Of a stretch of DNA of 64,000 bases, positions 1 to 64,000 are shown piece by piece. Within the stretch, counting starts at the first letter, position 1. Every line of letters begins with the position of its first letter. Source of the DNA: Nannobrachium achirus (taxonomy: Eukaryota > Chordata > Actinopteri > Myctophiformes > Myctophidae); NCBI GenBank assembly GCA_963921795.1, contig OY997658.1, positions 29,702,863-29,766,862 of the forward strand. The letters are read 5' to 3'. The notes under the pieces are model-generated. The model saw only the letters and a list, made by a program, of their open reading frames with translations, ran no database searches and was not told the origin of the DNA. Made by a program: the position numbers and the translations under genes.

Positions 1-275
1 CTCACATATCAACGTCCCGTCCGCGAGGTCTGCGAGCCTGCAGCCGGGTGATATTGGAGCATGTGAATGCAAAGAAAGACGAGAGGACAGGCGACCGCGG
101 ACCGCCGCACGAGCGGGCTGAACGGGCCGTCGACCTCCGTTCACGGACGTCAGAATGAACGCGTTCGACGATAACGTTCATCAAGCGGAAACAAAGAGCA
201 TTCAGTTCACGTTCGCCCAAAATATGAACGTGTTCACGAACGATCGTTCATTGAACGCGTTTGGGTACAACACTG
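1..275. repeat. Partial transposon-like repeat (GAACG-rich)
   Basis: Repeated GAACG/CGTTC motifs end at TTTGGGTACAACACTGCC, resembling the end of a hAT-type MITE; the other end is outside the window. Lies in a cul1 intron. Confidence 0.35.
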
Positions 276-489
276 CCTTAGGGGTCCCGGGCTCCCTGTT
301 GAAGACCCTTGTTCTAGCAGATTAGAACTGTTATGACCTCTTCCACTATTACTGTTAGTACTGACCCTAATGCTATTTATGTATGGGGGTGTGTGTATGC
401 ATGCTTATTTGTCTGTCTGTGTATGTGTATTTATTTTTCTGTTTGTGCGTCTGTTTTTTTGTGTGGCTCTGTATTGTGTGTGTGTGTAG

Positions 490-23659
<23,170 letters not shown>

Positions 23660-23724
23660 ACATCAGCCCTTCCCCTACTTTTTATTTTATTTTTATTAGT
23701 TTTTCTTTTTTTTAATGTCTGAGT

Positions 23725-23730
23725 AATAAA
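23725..23730 (+). terminator. Candidate cul1 polyadenylation signal
   Basis: AATAAA lies 66 bases after the stop codon, after a T-rich stretch, and a GT-rich sequence follows. A longer 3' UTR is possible: an ATTAAA occurs near 24775. Which is used cannot be told from sequence alone. Confidence 0.55.
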
Positions 23731-24910
23731 GTGTGAATCCCTCTGACGTGATGACGGACATGTTGCTTGCAGCTTATTGGGGGGGGGGGTGGTTGTGTGT
23801 GCGAGGATGTAACCCAATCAGAATGACAGCCATGGAAGTGACAGGGGCGCAGGGATGAACTATGATGATCCCCCCGGCCATGGAGACCTCCCCTGTCCGA
23901 CCCGGGAAGTTCAGGAGAAACGACATAAACTCACCCGTCCTTTTGAGGCAAAACTTAAAGTGGATCTATAGGACTCAAACAAGACACCAACCAACACCTC
24001 CTGCTGTGTTTTCATAATGTATATATGAACCAGACACTTGTAAGAAAGCAAAAAGAGAAAGACTTAACTTCCTCCCATCCTTTGTTGCATAGCGCAAACC
24101 TTAATGAATTTAGCCTACAGCCAATGAGGAGGTACTGCATCTTATTAAAAAATGGGGGTGGGTGGGGGTGGGTGTTACTGCATGCTACAGCCTACCTGCA
24201 TCATGGCAACGGCGTGGAAAATCAGGAAAACAAAAAGCTGACCGCGCGGAGCTCCCGACTGCCAGCAGAGAGACGCAGTCCTACAATATTAGACAACCCA
24301 CTGGAATGAGATGAAAGGCATAAGACTGTACTCTGTTTCAAATGTAATTTATGTATGTGACTGAACCATGCAGGACTCGTGGTGAGTGCTTGTTTGGGTG
24401 TTTAAGGGGAGAGCTATGATGATGACCCTTCTACCCCTCCATAGACTTGCTGCTGCCTGATCCCAAACTGCCCCATAACCCCCTCCTCCCCACATCCCCA
24501 AGCCCACCCCTCGTTTCCCCCCAACCCTGGGCACTTGAACAGACCTGACCAGACATCTGACAACGGAGCGAGTCAAGAGACCTTGCCCCCTACTAGCTTT
24601 AACTCCGTTGTCGGTTGAAGTTGAGAAAAATCGATCGTCTCGTTTTCTGTTTTGCGGGCGGGTCTGTAAGGGCTTGAGGTCAGTTGGGATCATGCGCGTA
24701 CAGTATGTCACCTGTATTATTGCTGCAAGGTGGACAACATTTGTACAGTGTGGTTCATTTTCTAAATGTGTGATAATTAAAAAGTAAAGGTTTCTCTATG
24801 CTTGCCTCTCCTCGGACTCTTATTTTTTTTTTATCAGGCTGTTTTTAAAGGGGTTTTGACCACATTTAGATTTTAACCTAATTGTAATGTGTACAACTAA
24901 AGATTGAATC
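23731..24910. other. Downstream flank or extended 3' UTR of cul1
   Basis: No coding exon recognised. Contains a G-run near 23780 and a possible distal ATTAAA signal near 24775. It could be a long 3' UTR isoform. Confidence 0.4.
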
Positions 24911-24914
24911 TTAA

Positions 24915-25228
24915 AGGAGTAGTTCACCCCCAAAATGACTTTCTTTCTATTGATTACTCACCCCATGGAGACTTGAGTTCAATAATATCTTTTTGTATTT
25001 GTATCATTGCTAAGACACAAATGTGATAATAGTAAATTTACCCCCACTGATTCCGGATGGGGACCCAAATGCATTTGGGTCCCCATCCGGAATCAATGGA
25101 GGTAAATCTATTGGAATCATATTATTGTCTTAGGAATGTGACAAAAAACTAAAAAATATAATTGAATTCAAGTCTCCATGGCATGAGTAATCAAAAGAAA
25201 AAAATCATTTTTGGGGTGAACTACTCCT
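24915..25228. mobile_element. Foldback TTAA MITE, AGGAGTAGTTCACCCC family
   Basis: 314 bp, almost entirely self-complementary. TTAA at 24911-24914 and 25229-25232. The centre is CCAAATGCATTTGG. Confidence 0.8.
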
Positions 25229-25654
25229 TTAAGGATATTCCAGACATACATTACAAATATATATTGGAGTCTCCACCCCCCCTTTGGTTAAGAATAAAAA
25301 CATATTTTTTTATATGGGTGACAGTTATAGTAACCTCCGTGGTATTTTGGGTAACCATTTTTTGTGTAACGTTTACAGAGAGGATCTTATCTCAGTATAC
25401 CTGAAGAAAGGTTTGGACTCGAGCCCTCTTCATTTAAAGTCTTACATTTCCAAAAGGAGGAATGAGGAAACCATGGGAAACTCCCAGAAAACAAGTTGAT
25501 CTGGATTCTTTGGCTCTGTAGACTGTAGGCCTCAGGTAACAGGTTGTCTGTTGAACTCTCATTCCTGCTGTACATTTGCAGTTGTTATGAAACCCATGGG
25601 TCTGGTAAAAAGTCAAGAATTCAACATTCAAAATCCTCCTTTCAGGAATGTAGA

Positions 25655-25940
25655 AGTACCTTTTCAGGCCGCGACCCCCAAAATAATCATAACGGGGGAC
25701 CCCACCCCCCACCCACCCTGACGAGCACTAAGAGTTGAGGCATTACATTTTGTATAACACCGTTCTATTGGGAAAATGGCAGATCTACATGCTCACAACG
25801 CCTCGCACCGCGTTGTGAGCATGTAACGCCTCGCAGCGCGTTGTGAGCATGTAGATCTGCTATTTTCACAATTTCTGCTGGCCAAAGTTTAATTTGTCAT
25901 TTTAGAGGTGTTTAAAAAGTCCTTCAATTGTCATTTTAGA
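25655..25940. mobile_element. Truncated CAGTGGTTCTCAACC-family MITE with double palindrome
   Basis: Begins CTTTTCAGGCCGCGACCCCC in reverse orientation. Contains palindrome P10 at 25767-25872, in which the segment ACGCCTCGCAsCGCGTTGTG occurs twice in tandem. Confidence 0.65.
25767..25872. repeat. Palindromic module P10 (tandemly duplicated centre)
   Basis: Outer arms AATgGCAGATCTACATGCTC; the inner segment is repeated, giving a longer three-part structure. Confidence 0.75.
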
Positions 25941-26289
25941 ATATTTTACTTTAGAATAAATGATACCCTCTATACACTTAAACCTTATGTTGGTTTGGAC
26001 CAACCAATGAGGGCCATTGATGTGATGGCTCATTTCTTTATATGATTGAGTTGAATTTAAAAGGGACAATATGAAAATAAACAAGTAAAACATTTCTTGA
26101 GTTGAAGATTTGGAGGTCTGATTGCAAAAATGTCAATAATGGTGCAACCGAAATCTGAAACCGCATGCACCATTGGTATCGGCTAAATTGTTATTTTAAA
26201 TATCTGTATCGGCCAAGAATTTCCCTATGGGTGCATCCCCATAGGTGATAGGTCAACTATTTGGTTCTCGTGTTCTGTGTAGCTTCCAT

Positions 26290-26358
26290 GCCCTTGTGGC
26301 GCAAGCGATATGAGAGTGGTTTATTAGCTGAAGAATCTATGTTCAAAACTCACAACTC
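26290..26358 (+). pseudogene. tRNA-Arg-like relic
   Basis: GCCCTTGTGGCGCAAGCGAT followed by a GAAGAATCTATGTTCAAAAC T-arm resembles tRNA-Arg (TGGCGCAA... and GATTCCAGGTTCGA) but with degraded arms. Two further B-box-like pieces follow near 26407 and 26487. Confidence 0.45.
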
Positions 26359-28904
26359 AATGTCAAAACTAAAATAAGAAAAGGCCCCTATGTGAGCCAG
26401 AGGTTGTGAGTTCAAACCGAGAGCATGGTGACTGCCTGGTGACTCCCTGTCCCTGAGTTAAGACACTGTGTATGTGAGCAAGAGGTTGTGGGTTCAAATC
26501 CTCCTAAGGACATTCTCTCTGAAGCATAGAAGGTTGAAATATAATCCTTCAAAAACGTACTCCGTAAATAAACCTGTGATGTAATGTAACATCAAGAGAC
26601 ACTATTTCTCTCTGGTCCACAGATCCTGGGTTCTTTTGAAGACTAACATGGACATCAGTCTTCACAATGCAGGATTTGAACCTACGACCGTGGGAACATG
26701 TATACTCATGTCTTTACACTGCAAGCCACCATGACCGCTATAGGCCTATATGTCCCACGCAGGGTTGCCAAATATTGGACTGTCAGAATCCAGGAGATTT
26801 CTTTTTTGGGGGGTGCGTGGAACTCCTCAACCGGGGTCTGGGGGTCTTCCCCCCAAAACTTCTTAACAGATAATGATATATATTTTCTTGTGTTCTGTTG
26901 AATTTTGTCATTTTTGTGCATGTTTTCCCTGACCAAGCAGCGAAAAATGCGTGTTGGGATGACGTCGCAGAGACGTCGTATGGACGTCCTGGTAGGACGA
27001 CCGTCCCCCCGCTGGTTGTGTGCGCAGAGACTTCCACGTCGTATGGACGTCCTGATCAGACGTCGTATGGACGGTATCCGTACGCTGATTGTGTGCGCCC
27101 CCCAGTGGACAGAGAGGAATGCTATTGTAGAAAATACATCATAACAACGTCTTTGTGCAACATTGAATTATGGCTTTTGCCTTTTGGATTGAAATTGATG
27201 TGTTTAGATGGCTGTAGCCCAAGTAACTCATGAAAACCAGTGATATTCTGTCTTCTCTATGTTATGCCAAAAATATAGCAATTAATTACCATGATGCCTG
27301 GGATTTGATCATGGAATCTCTGAGAACATTAGACATCTACACTTGAACTCAGTTTGTTTAATGCAGTTGTCTCTTACTATTCAAGAGTTATTTTATATGA
27401 TTGCCTTCAGTTAGTAAAGTTAAGTTGAAACTCTTGGAATAACAGGAGGCGTGGGATTTGAACAAGGACTGGTTGCACATAAAAACAGGTGCTTAAACCA
27501 TCACACCACCTCTCAGACACATTCTTCAGCCTTATTTTAGTCCAATTGTATGTTAATCTTCAATTATTAAAATTAAATTAAACTGCTGATTTGAAAATGG
27601 AATCTATGTGCTGTGAGTGTGATAATTAGACTACTACACCATTCAGTCACACACAACATCTCTTAGTAATGTTGAAGTGTTCTTTAGTATGTTAGCTCTT
27701 AGTTGGTAAAGTTAAACACCCCAGCATTGAACCACAGATCAACTGGGACTTCAACTCAGGCCTCATGGCTGAGTCTAACGATTAGGCTTCCATACTATAC
27801 CTCGGTCACTCTTTCCTCATGTCGGGTTGCATGACAAAGCACTGGTGTGGTTTGGTGTTGAAGAGTTCTTTTGTATGTTACCCTTCAATTATTAAACTCA
27901 TTTTTTGAATTGTTTGCCACATCAAATAAGAGACTGTACAACCCTCAGCTCTTTCAAGAGACAACTAATGATGTTTTTGTTAGAAAACATACATAGCTAG
28001 CCATTAGTGGGTTAGTTATATGGATATGGTTGTTTGCATGTGATACTGGTATGTTGTGTGTGGGTTTATATTCAGTGTATGAGTAGGTATATATTTCTAA
28101 TTATCCATTTCTTATATGAACTATGTTATGGATCATTTCTGCCTTCACGGAAGGTCATTATATACATACTGAAAAAATGAATACTTACAGTATTTCATAA
28201 TTGTATTATTAGTAATAACTATTTTTCATATTCTTGTAAAGATGATTCTAAGCTTGAATAATAGCTTTTAGGAAGGCCACTCGACAAGCCCTTCATGGGT
28301 TTTTTTTGGGCCTTTACGGCACATTATTTTTTATTTTGTCTTGTTTATTTCTTTATGATGTATTGTTTTGTCTTTTTCTATTTTGTTTATCCATATGTTT
28401 TTTTTTAAATGTGCAAAAAAACTAAACTAATCTAAACTTAAGTTGAAAGACTCCAGCAGGGAACTCCAGGAAGACTGGGATTTGTACATGGAATCTCTGT
28501 GCATAGAGTCTGATGATTAGACCACCACACCATCACTACAACATTTTGCAAATGTGTCCTTTTATCTTGGCCGTCAGTAAAGTTACAATTCTAATCTCCT
28601 GGATTTAATTCTCACAGTCCAATGTTGGCAGCCCTGTACTTGGACCTTTTCAAGGTTAAAATACAAAAGAATTACTCAAAAGCACCGTTAGGAATCTACC
28701 GAGCGAGGCGACGTTTTAAAAGTTAAATACCTCCCAAATCAAACTACAAAACATTCCAAAGTAAAATCACACTTTAAAAACTGTACCTTGGGCATGGGAC
28801 TTGAACCAATGCCGGTAGCAGGGACAAGGACAGCCACTCAAGCAACCACACTGAGCCAAGGCACCAAAGATGAAGTGCCATCTTGTATCACTAGGACCAG
28901 TGGC

Positions 28905-29480
28905 GTCAGTTCAGCAAAAGCTAGGGTATGGCAAAGATGGGAGTCCTCATGGAAAAGAGGCATTACATTTTGTATAACACGGTTCTATTGTGAAAATAGA
29001 AGATCTACATGCTCACAACGCCTCGCGTTGCGAGGCGTTGTGAGCATGTAGAGCGGCTATTTTCACAATGTCTGAAAAAAAACGAGTTTTGTCAGTTTTT
29101 TACACAGGTTTCTACGGTTTCTTGGGCTGGATATGGCAGCCTGGAATGGTTGTTCAAGTGCAGCTAAACTTGGCATGTTAGTAAATGTGCCACAATTAAC
29201 ATTGCACCTGTGCAGCTGACCTGCAGAACCTGGGAATATACCATTCTGTCAAGATGGGGAGAATACAAGTGTGGAGAATATAATTATAATACCTTGTTAA
29301 AGTGGCCATTTTGTTAAATTTTGCATTTGTAGTTATTTTACTATAATTTAACAACATAATAACCAGCGCAGATAGACACAGAGACATTCATGTTTTTTTA
29401 TTTAAAAGTAACTTTTATTTCCCCCCCCCCCCACCCAGGGTATGGCAGCTGCATACCCCTGCCATACCCAATTGACGCCC
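28905..29480. mobile_element. GGGTATGGCAG repeat (copy 1) carrying a palindrome
   Basis: Ends CAGTGGCGTCAGTTCAG and CCATACCCAATTGACGCCCC. The same element occurs reversed at 53884-54352 without the palindrome. P11 is at 28987-29069 together with flank GAGGCATTACATTTTGTATA. Confidence 0.7.
28987..29069. repeat. Palindromic module P11
   Basis: Arms ATTGTGAAAATAGaAGATCT; inner stem GCCTCGC / GCGAGGC. Confidence 0.87.
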
Positions 29481-30687
29481 CTGACTAGGACCTTGAAAAG
29501 GTCCAAGTGATACAGCAATGATCTGTGGGAAGACTTGGATTTGAACATGGAAGCTCTGAACTGAGAGACCAATCATCAGTCCACTACACCATATGCTTTT
29601 GAGTTCTTCTTTTGTATTTTAACCTTGAAAATGTCAAAGTAGGCTACAACAAAAATGTATGAGGACTAAGATTTGAACATGGAACCTCAGCACTGAGTCT
29701 GATCTTTAGACTACTGGACCATCTCCCACTATAGAACTCTTCAGATGCTTTTGAGTAATTATTTTGTATTTTAACACTGATGGCTCATTTCAATTTTACT
29801 CTCCTCTAAAAAAATGGCCATTGTCATTGACAATGCATTGGGCGCTCTTACTCTTAGTAGAAGCGTTCTTTTCTTTTTAGCCTTGAAAAATACTCCAACA
29901 TTGAACTGCACGAGAACAGCCGATAATTAGATCGCTACCCTATCAGATCAACTTTTTGAAGCACTCTGGACAAGTGCATCACTTGTCCTTTTTTTAACAA
30001 ATAAATAAGACCCCCTTGCCCCTCTCCACTCCACAGTCCAGTCTGCATACAGCACAAAGCTGCTATAGGAGCATCACAGAAAAGGTGAAACCATGAGCCA
30101 GTAGGCTACATTTAAAGATGTATTAGTTGTCCCGGACAACAGGACAAGCCCTAATGTCATGCCTTGACACCATTGATTGGACCTCTGTGAAGTTGGCACC
30201 CCATATGACGAAAACATACATAAAAATTGTGTCATTATTTAATGCAGAAAATCCTATGTTCTACCACCAGTAAGACTCCCTAATCGGGAGATAAGCGACG
30301 GTCAGGTCCCAGCGTGATTTTAGGCCAAAATGTGTAGGAGCAGTGTCCAAAAATGTGTTTGAAAAAATCGGCCTGATGGTGGCGCTATATGGGACAGATC
30401 CATGTTGATGAGATGAGTGTAGACATACTGTGTACCGATTTGCGTGATTTTAGGGCAAAAATTGTAGGAGCAATCTCAGAAATGGCCCCTATGGAATCCT
30501 CAAGACTGAAATCAGTCCCCAGGACTGAGAGCTTTAACCCCCGAGTTTGTCCAAGATCCAAACTGGAGCCACGCTGCTCCTGTCCATCCTGATATATCCA
30601 CATCATTCCATATATTCTATATTACATACAGTACTACATCCACACCAAGACCAAGTTAAGAAGAATTAAAACATATATAATTTTCCT

Positions 30688-30693
30688 TTTAAT
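30688..30693 (-). terminator. Candidate gpt2l polyadenylation signal
   Basis: ATTAAA on the minus strand about 250 bases after the stop. No AATAAA was found on the minus strand between the stop and about 30000. Tentative. Confidence 0.35.
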
Positions 30694-30946
30694 TAGATTT
30701 CACACATACAAATCACAGGTATACACAAATAAAGTTTTTTTTTTAAACCTCCATGACAAAAGAGCACTAAAGAGTTTGTTTTCTAGGGCACTGGAGAGAG
30801 AGAGAGAACGCTCATACTGGTATTGGTGTTGTTCCACTGGCCTGCTTCAGTCACAGAAAGAAAGGCACCTGAAATACTGTACACTGAAATACATTTCAGT
30901 CTCTGCCATAGATATTCTGAGGCTGATGAAAACCAGAGAAAAGTTG

Positions 30947-59160
<28,214 letters not shown>

Positions 59161-59237
59161 ACTTCCTTTCAAGACGTGGCCGCTTTCTGCAGCCGCTCCA
59201 CGATAGACTGACTGACTGTAATAGTAATAATAATATC

Positions 59238-59343
59238 TGAAATATTTGAGTCAGGCATTTATTCCTGTCGCCAAAAGTCACACAGCAATGCACATATGAC
59301 AACAAGTTCAAGTAGGCGAGTGCTCTCTTATCTTCTTTCTTAC
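59238..59343 (-). other. Predicted short intron in gpt2l 5' UTR
   Basis: On the minus strand, donor GGTAAGAAAG at 59343 and acceptor ATATTTCAG ending about 59237, with a CTGAC branch-site-like motif about 20 bases before the acceptor. If real, the coding frame read back through the junction meets a TGA and no extra ATG, supporting the start at 59160. Inference only. Confidence 0.35.
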
Positions 59344-59344
59344 C

Positions 59345-60895
<1,551 letters not shown>

Positions 60896-61127
60896 GCTCA
60901 AAACATACAAGTGTTACTGTATCTGTACAAGTGGAGTAATAAATACCACTTCCACTATCAGTTGCATACATCCAGTATGCATGAAATTGGTATCACAACC
61001 TGAAAATGTATTTTCTGTTTACTAAAGAGGTGGAGAGATGGGGAGTCCCCCGTTACTGAACACTGTAGTCTATGATTTCAGTCAGAATATAGAGCTGTTT
61101 AACAAAAATACCACTTACAGCACCTTG

Positions 61128-61378
61128 AAGGAGCTATAGTGAACTTTTTCTTGAAAAACGGATGCTAAAATAAAAATAATGTTTCGAAAATATTTTATAA
61201 ACAAATAAGCTTCATATATGTGTTTCTATTCAAAAATGACCACAAAAAGTGTAAAATAATGATAAAATAATAATTTTGGCCATTGTCAGACCGACACTTT
61301 GTTTACATTCTAGTCTATAGACTAGGATGTAAACAAAGTGCCGGCCCTACAATGAAAAAGTTGACTATAGCTCCTTTA
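61128..61378. mobile_element. MITE AAGGAGCTATAGT
   Basis: Ends AAGGAGCTATAGTGAACTTT and the complement of AAGGAGCTATAGTCAACTTT. Internal palindrome around CTAGTCTATAGACTAG. TTAA is seen only on the right. Confidence 0.65.
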
Positions 61379-61426
61379 ATATTCTGAAAGGAAGCAGAGT
61401 TAAATCCTATGAAATAAGTGCAAGTG

Positions 61427-61428
<2 letters not shown>

Positions 61429-61509
<81 letters not shown>
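61429..61509. repeat. CT microsatellite
   Basis: About 40 CT units. Confidence 0.95.
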
Positions 61510-61512
<3 letters not shown>

Positions 61513-62065
61513 GACAGAGTTTAGTGTCAGATCCCACTAACAACATCCGCTCACTGTCCTGCTTGCCTTGTCAACAAAGTAAAATCTTCAGTGTTCATTT
61601 AAGTCAGAGAGTGCGCACTCTCAGAGTTACACTCAAGATTTGACTAGACTGGGTTGTTAAATGGAGAAGTGAGAATTAAGAAAGGAATCTATTTTGAACT
61701 CGGCCACCTGTCAGTGTAAGTACACAGAGGACCGATCATGGACCGAGAGTGAGGGAAGTGGGCTGTATTTCAAAACAAATCTGTTCCAAGGTGCCTCCGT
61801 AACATATACTTACATTTGTAGGCTATATTCATATTCTGCCGACTTAGGCAGAATCCATATAGACTCAGAGTCAGTTCTCACAGAGACATTAAGTAATCGC
61901 GTGATGTCTTGGACAGAGTCCGGAGAAGACATTTGATCCCATCTCAAACGGGGTACAAACATGTGATGCCTCCCGTGACGTTACACAGTGTGCACAAGGG
62001 GGAGGGCCATCACACCACACCACACCACATCGTCAAGGTCGTTTAAATCACAGACTAATATCTAG

Positions 62066-62278
62066 TGGTGTAAAGTATTTTTTCTCAAGTAGCCTACTGT
62101 ACTATAATTTTGAGGTACTTACCTTTGGTAATTAAGTATATTTTGATGCCAATACTTTTGTACTTTTAAGTAAATCTTTGAATACAGGACTTTTACTTAA
62201 CATACGTTTAAGTATTTCAACATTGTGGTATTGCTACTTTTACTTAGGTAGAAAATGTACTTCTTCCATCACTGGTAA
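62066..62278. mobile_element. AGTGGTGTAAAGTA element (no palindrome)
   Basis: Reverse-orientation, shorter relative of 63188-63541, sharing AGTATTGGCATCAAA and TACTTTTACTTA blocks. Confidence 0.6.
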
Positions 62279-62666
62279 CAGACAGCCTTTCAAAAGAACT
62301 TAAACATATAAAGTCAGGTGAATTCAAAGAGGCACAAACCTCTTGTCTAGACTTTAGCTCAATTTGAATACATAAGCCTTCTAAGACAAGTGTTTCCATG
62401 GCCACATCCAATATATCCTGGAATGGCACAAAACAGGAAAGAAATATTTCAACTTTTTTTTTTACCTTATTCCCCCATGCATCATGCACACCTGACAACT
62501 AAGGTTTTTTTCTATTTTCTTTTTTTTTTGAGCGGTGGTCACAACGCTCCTATACGTGGCCGTGTGTGTGGGTATGTCTGTCTGTCTGTCTGTCTGTCTG
62601 TATGTAGCCTACAGTACCTTTTTTGACCACACATGTTAAGGGAGGGGCGCTGTTGTTCAGGCCAGA

Positions 62667-62671
<5 letters not shown>

Positions 62672-62723
<52 letters not shown>
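62672..62723. repeat. CA microsatellite next to an AGGGGCGCTGTTGTTCAGGC module
   Basis: Preceded at 62641-62668 by the module shared with about 5840 and 36855. Confidence 0.85.
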
Positions 62724-62728
<5 letters not shown>

Positions 62729-63187
62729 ACGGATGGATGATGGATGGATACCAGTGGCGGCCTGAGTGACATGCATTTTATTATTAATATTTTGTTTAAT
62801 ATTGTTTTAATATTTTTTATTATATATATATACAGGTATATATATATTTGTTTTGCTGTTGCGCAGCCTCCACGACCACCGCTCAGTTCACACGGGTGTG
62901 ATTTTTTTTTAAATAAGGGAGATTCTGATTTGTGTTGGACTGGTTGACATAATTGACCCTTGTTTCCCTGCCACACCACAATAGAATTAACAAAAAACAA
63001 AGGAGGCACTAACAATATCTATGGCTCTCCACGCCACAGGAATTTGGTCCTTGCACCTAATGAACTTGATGAAATTTCAAGTCGTAGTTGAAGAAGGTTT
63101 TAATGGATTTGGATTGCATTTTTATAGCGCCTTTCTAAGCACTCAAAGCGCTTTACAATGTTCCATTCATTCATACTGTACATTGGA

Positions 63188-63541
63188 CAGTGGTGGAAAA
63201 AGTAGTAATATAGAAATACTCTGTTACAAGTAAAAGTCCAGAATTCAAAATGTACTTGAGTAAAAGTATGAAAGTATTGGCATCAAACTATACTTACCAA
63301 AAGTAAAAGTGCAAAATGTTTGAAAATAGCAGATCTACATGCGACGTGTTGTGAGCTTGTAGATCGGCTATTTTCAAATGGCTGAGGTATACAATAGGGC
63401 TAAAGTAGTTTATGCATGTTTTGTAAAGTTTTCAAATTAAGTGGAGTAAAAGTACAATATTTGGATACAAGATGTAGTGGACTAGAAGTAAAAAAGTAAA
63501 GTACAAATGCCTCAAAATTACTAAGTTACTTTACACCAATG
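63188..63541. mobile_element. hAT-like element CAGTGGTGGAAAAAGTA with palindrome
   Basis: 354 bp. Flanks ACATTGGA (63180-63187) and ACATTGGG (63542-63549) match at 7 of 8. Palindrome P20 is at 63319-63378. Confidence 0.78.
63319..63378. repeat. Palindromic module P20
   Basis: Arms TTTGAAAATAGCAGATCTAC and complement; inner stem shortened to GCGACGTGTTGTG. Confidence 0.8.
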
Positions 63542-63854
63542 ACATTGGGAGGTGAAGCGGCAAACAGTCAATTTGGGAAATTAGGTTGTTTCCTGCATGG
63601 GAGAAATAGGGAGATTGCAGGAGATTTTATTTGTTTACTTTTTACACGTTAACATTCTAGAAAGAGAAAGGCTGTTCTAGGGAGGCTGTTAGCTTGAAAT
63701 CCCTCCCAATTAGGCCATCGGCAGGTGAACCTTCAAGCTATCCTGAGCTAGCACAGCAGCCCACCTCTGACATGCAGTGTGAGATGACAGAAATGATACC
63801 TGTCAGTGAGCACCGAAATGAGGTTAAAAAATCGAACCTCTGTTCGAAGTGGAG

Positions 63855-63855
<1 letters not shown>

Positions 63856-63909
<54 letters not shown>
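63856..63909. repeat. GT microsatellite
   Basis: About 27 GT units near the window's right edge. Confidence 0.95.
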
Positions 63910-63910
<1 letters not shown>

Positions 63911-64000
63911 CTCAACAGCACCTCTCTGGTCACCCAGGATCATGTGTACCGATTTTTGTGACATTTGAAGAAAATATGTAGGAAAAGGAGCAAAAAGTGT

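Larger units (their letters stand above)
26669..29953 (-). repeat. Array of decayed tRNA-like sequences
   Basis: On the minus strand, tRNA-like copies lie at about 26669-26736, 27298-27345, 27451-27514, 27590-27645, 27741-27801, 28474-28541, 28793-28862, 29531-29590, 29663-29726 and 29908-29953. The common form starts TGGTGTAGTGGTCTAATCAT and ends CATGTTCAAATCCCAGTC, that is A-box-like and B-box-like blocks. Neighbouring copies are about 130-155 bp apart, and linkers share CTTCAATTATTAAA and AGTAAAGTTAA. None is an intact tRNA gene. Confidence 0.6.

Overview
The window is vertebrate nuclear DNA, most likely from a ray-finned (teleost) fish. Two intron-rich genes lie tail to tail in a background packed with dinucleotide microsatellites and fish-type DNA transposons, SINEs and LINE fragments. 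No prokaryotic gene organisation, CRISPR array or operon is present. Gene identities come from reading the spliced peptides against known protein families; no database search was run.

490-23659 (+) holds the 3' two thirds of cul1 (cullin-1, scaffold of SCF ubiquitin ligases): 15 coding exons, every junction in phase, 513 residues to the stop codon, neddylation site included. The 5' exons lie outside the window. 23731-30687 is the convergent intergenic region; it contains an array of decayed tRNA-like sequences. 30947-59160 (-) holds what appears to be a complete alanine aminotransferase gene (gpt / gpt2-like): 11 coding exons, 493 residues, with the pyridoxal-phosphate lysine at residue 311. 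It has no evident mitochondrial presequence, so the enzyme is predicted to be cytosolic. 59161-64000 is the upstream flank of gpt: a possible 5' UTR intron, then repeats.

The two genes have no known joint function. Cullin-1 acts in regulated proteolysis; alanine aminotransferase links pyruvate/alanine to 2-oxoglutarate/glutamate.

Most of the remaining sequence is mobile DNA. At least seven non-autonomous elements carry perfect 8-bp target duplications (hAT type), several carry TTAA duplications (piggyBac-like), and there are nested insertions, foldback elements, tRNA-derived SINEs and non-LTR retrotransposon 3' ends. The most unusual signal is a near-perfect palindrome of roughly 55-85 bp (core AATAGCAGATCTACAAGCTC and its complement), seen about 20 times. 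It sits at the centre of several otherwise unrelated transposon families. Its inner stem varies between copies while staying self-complementary.
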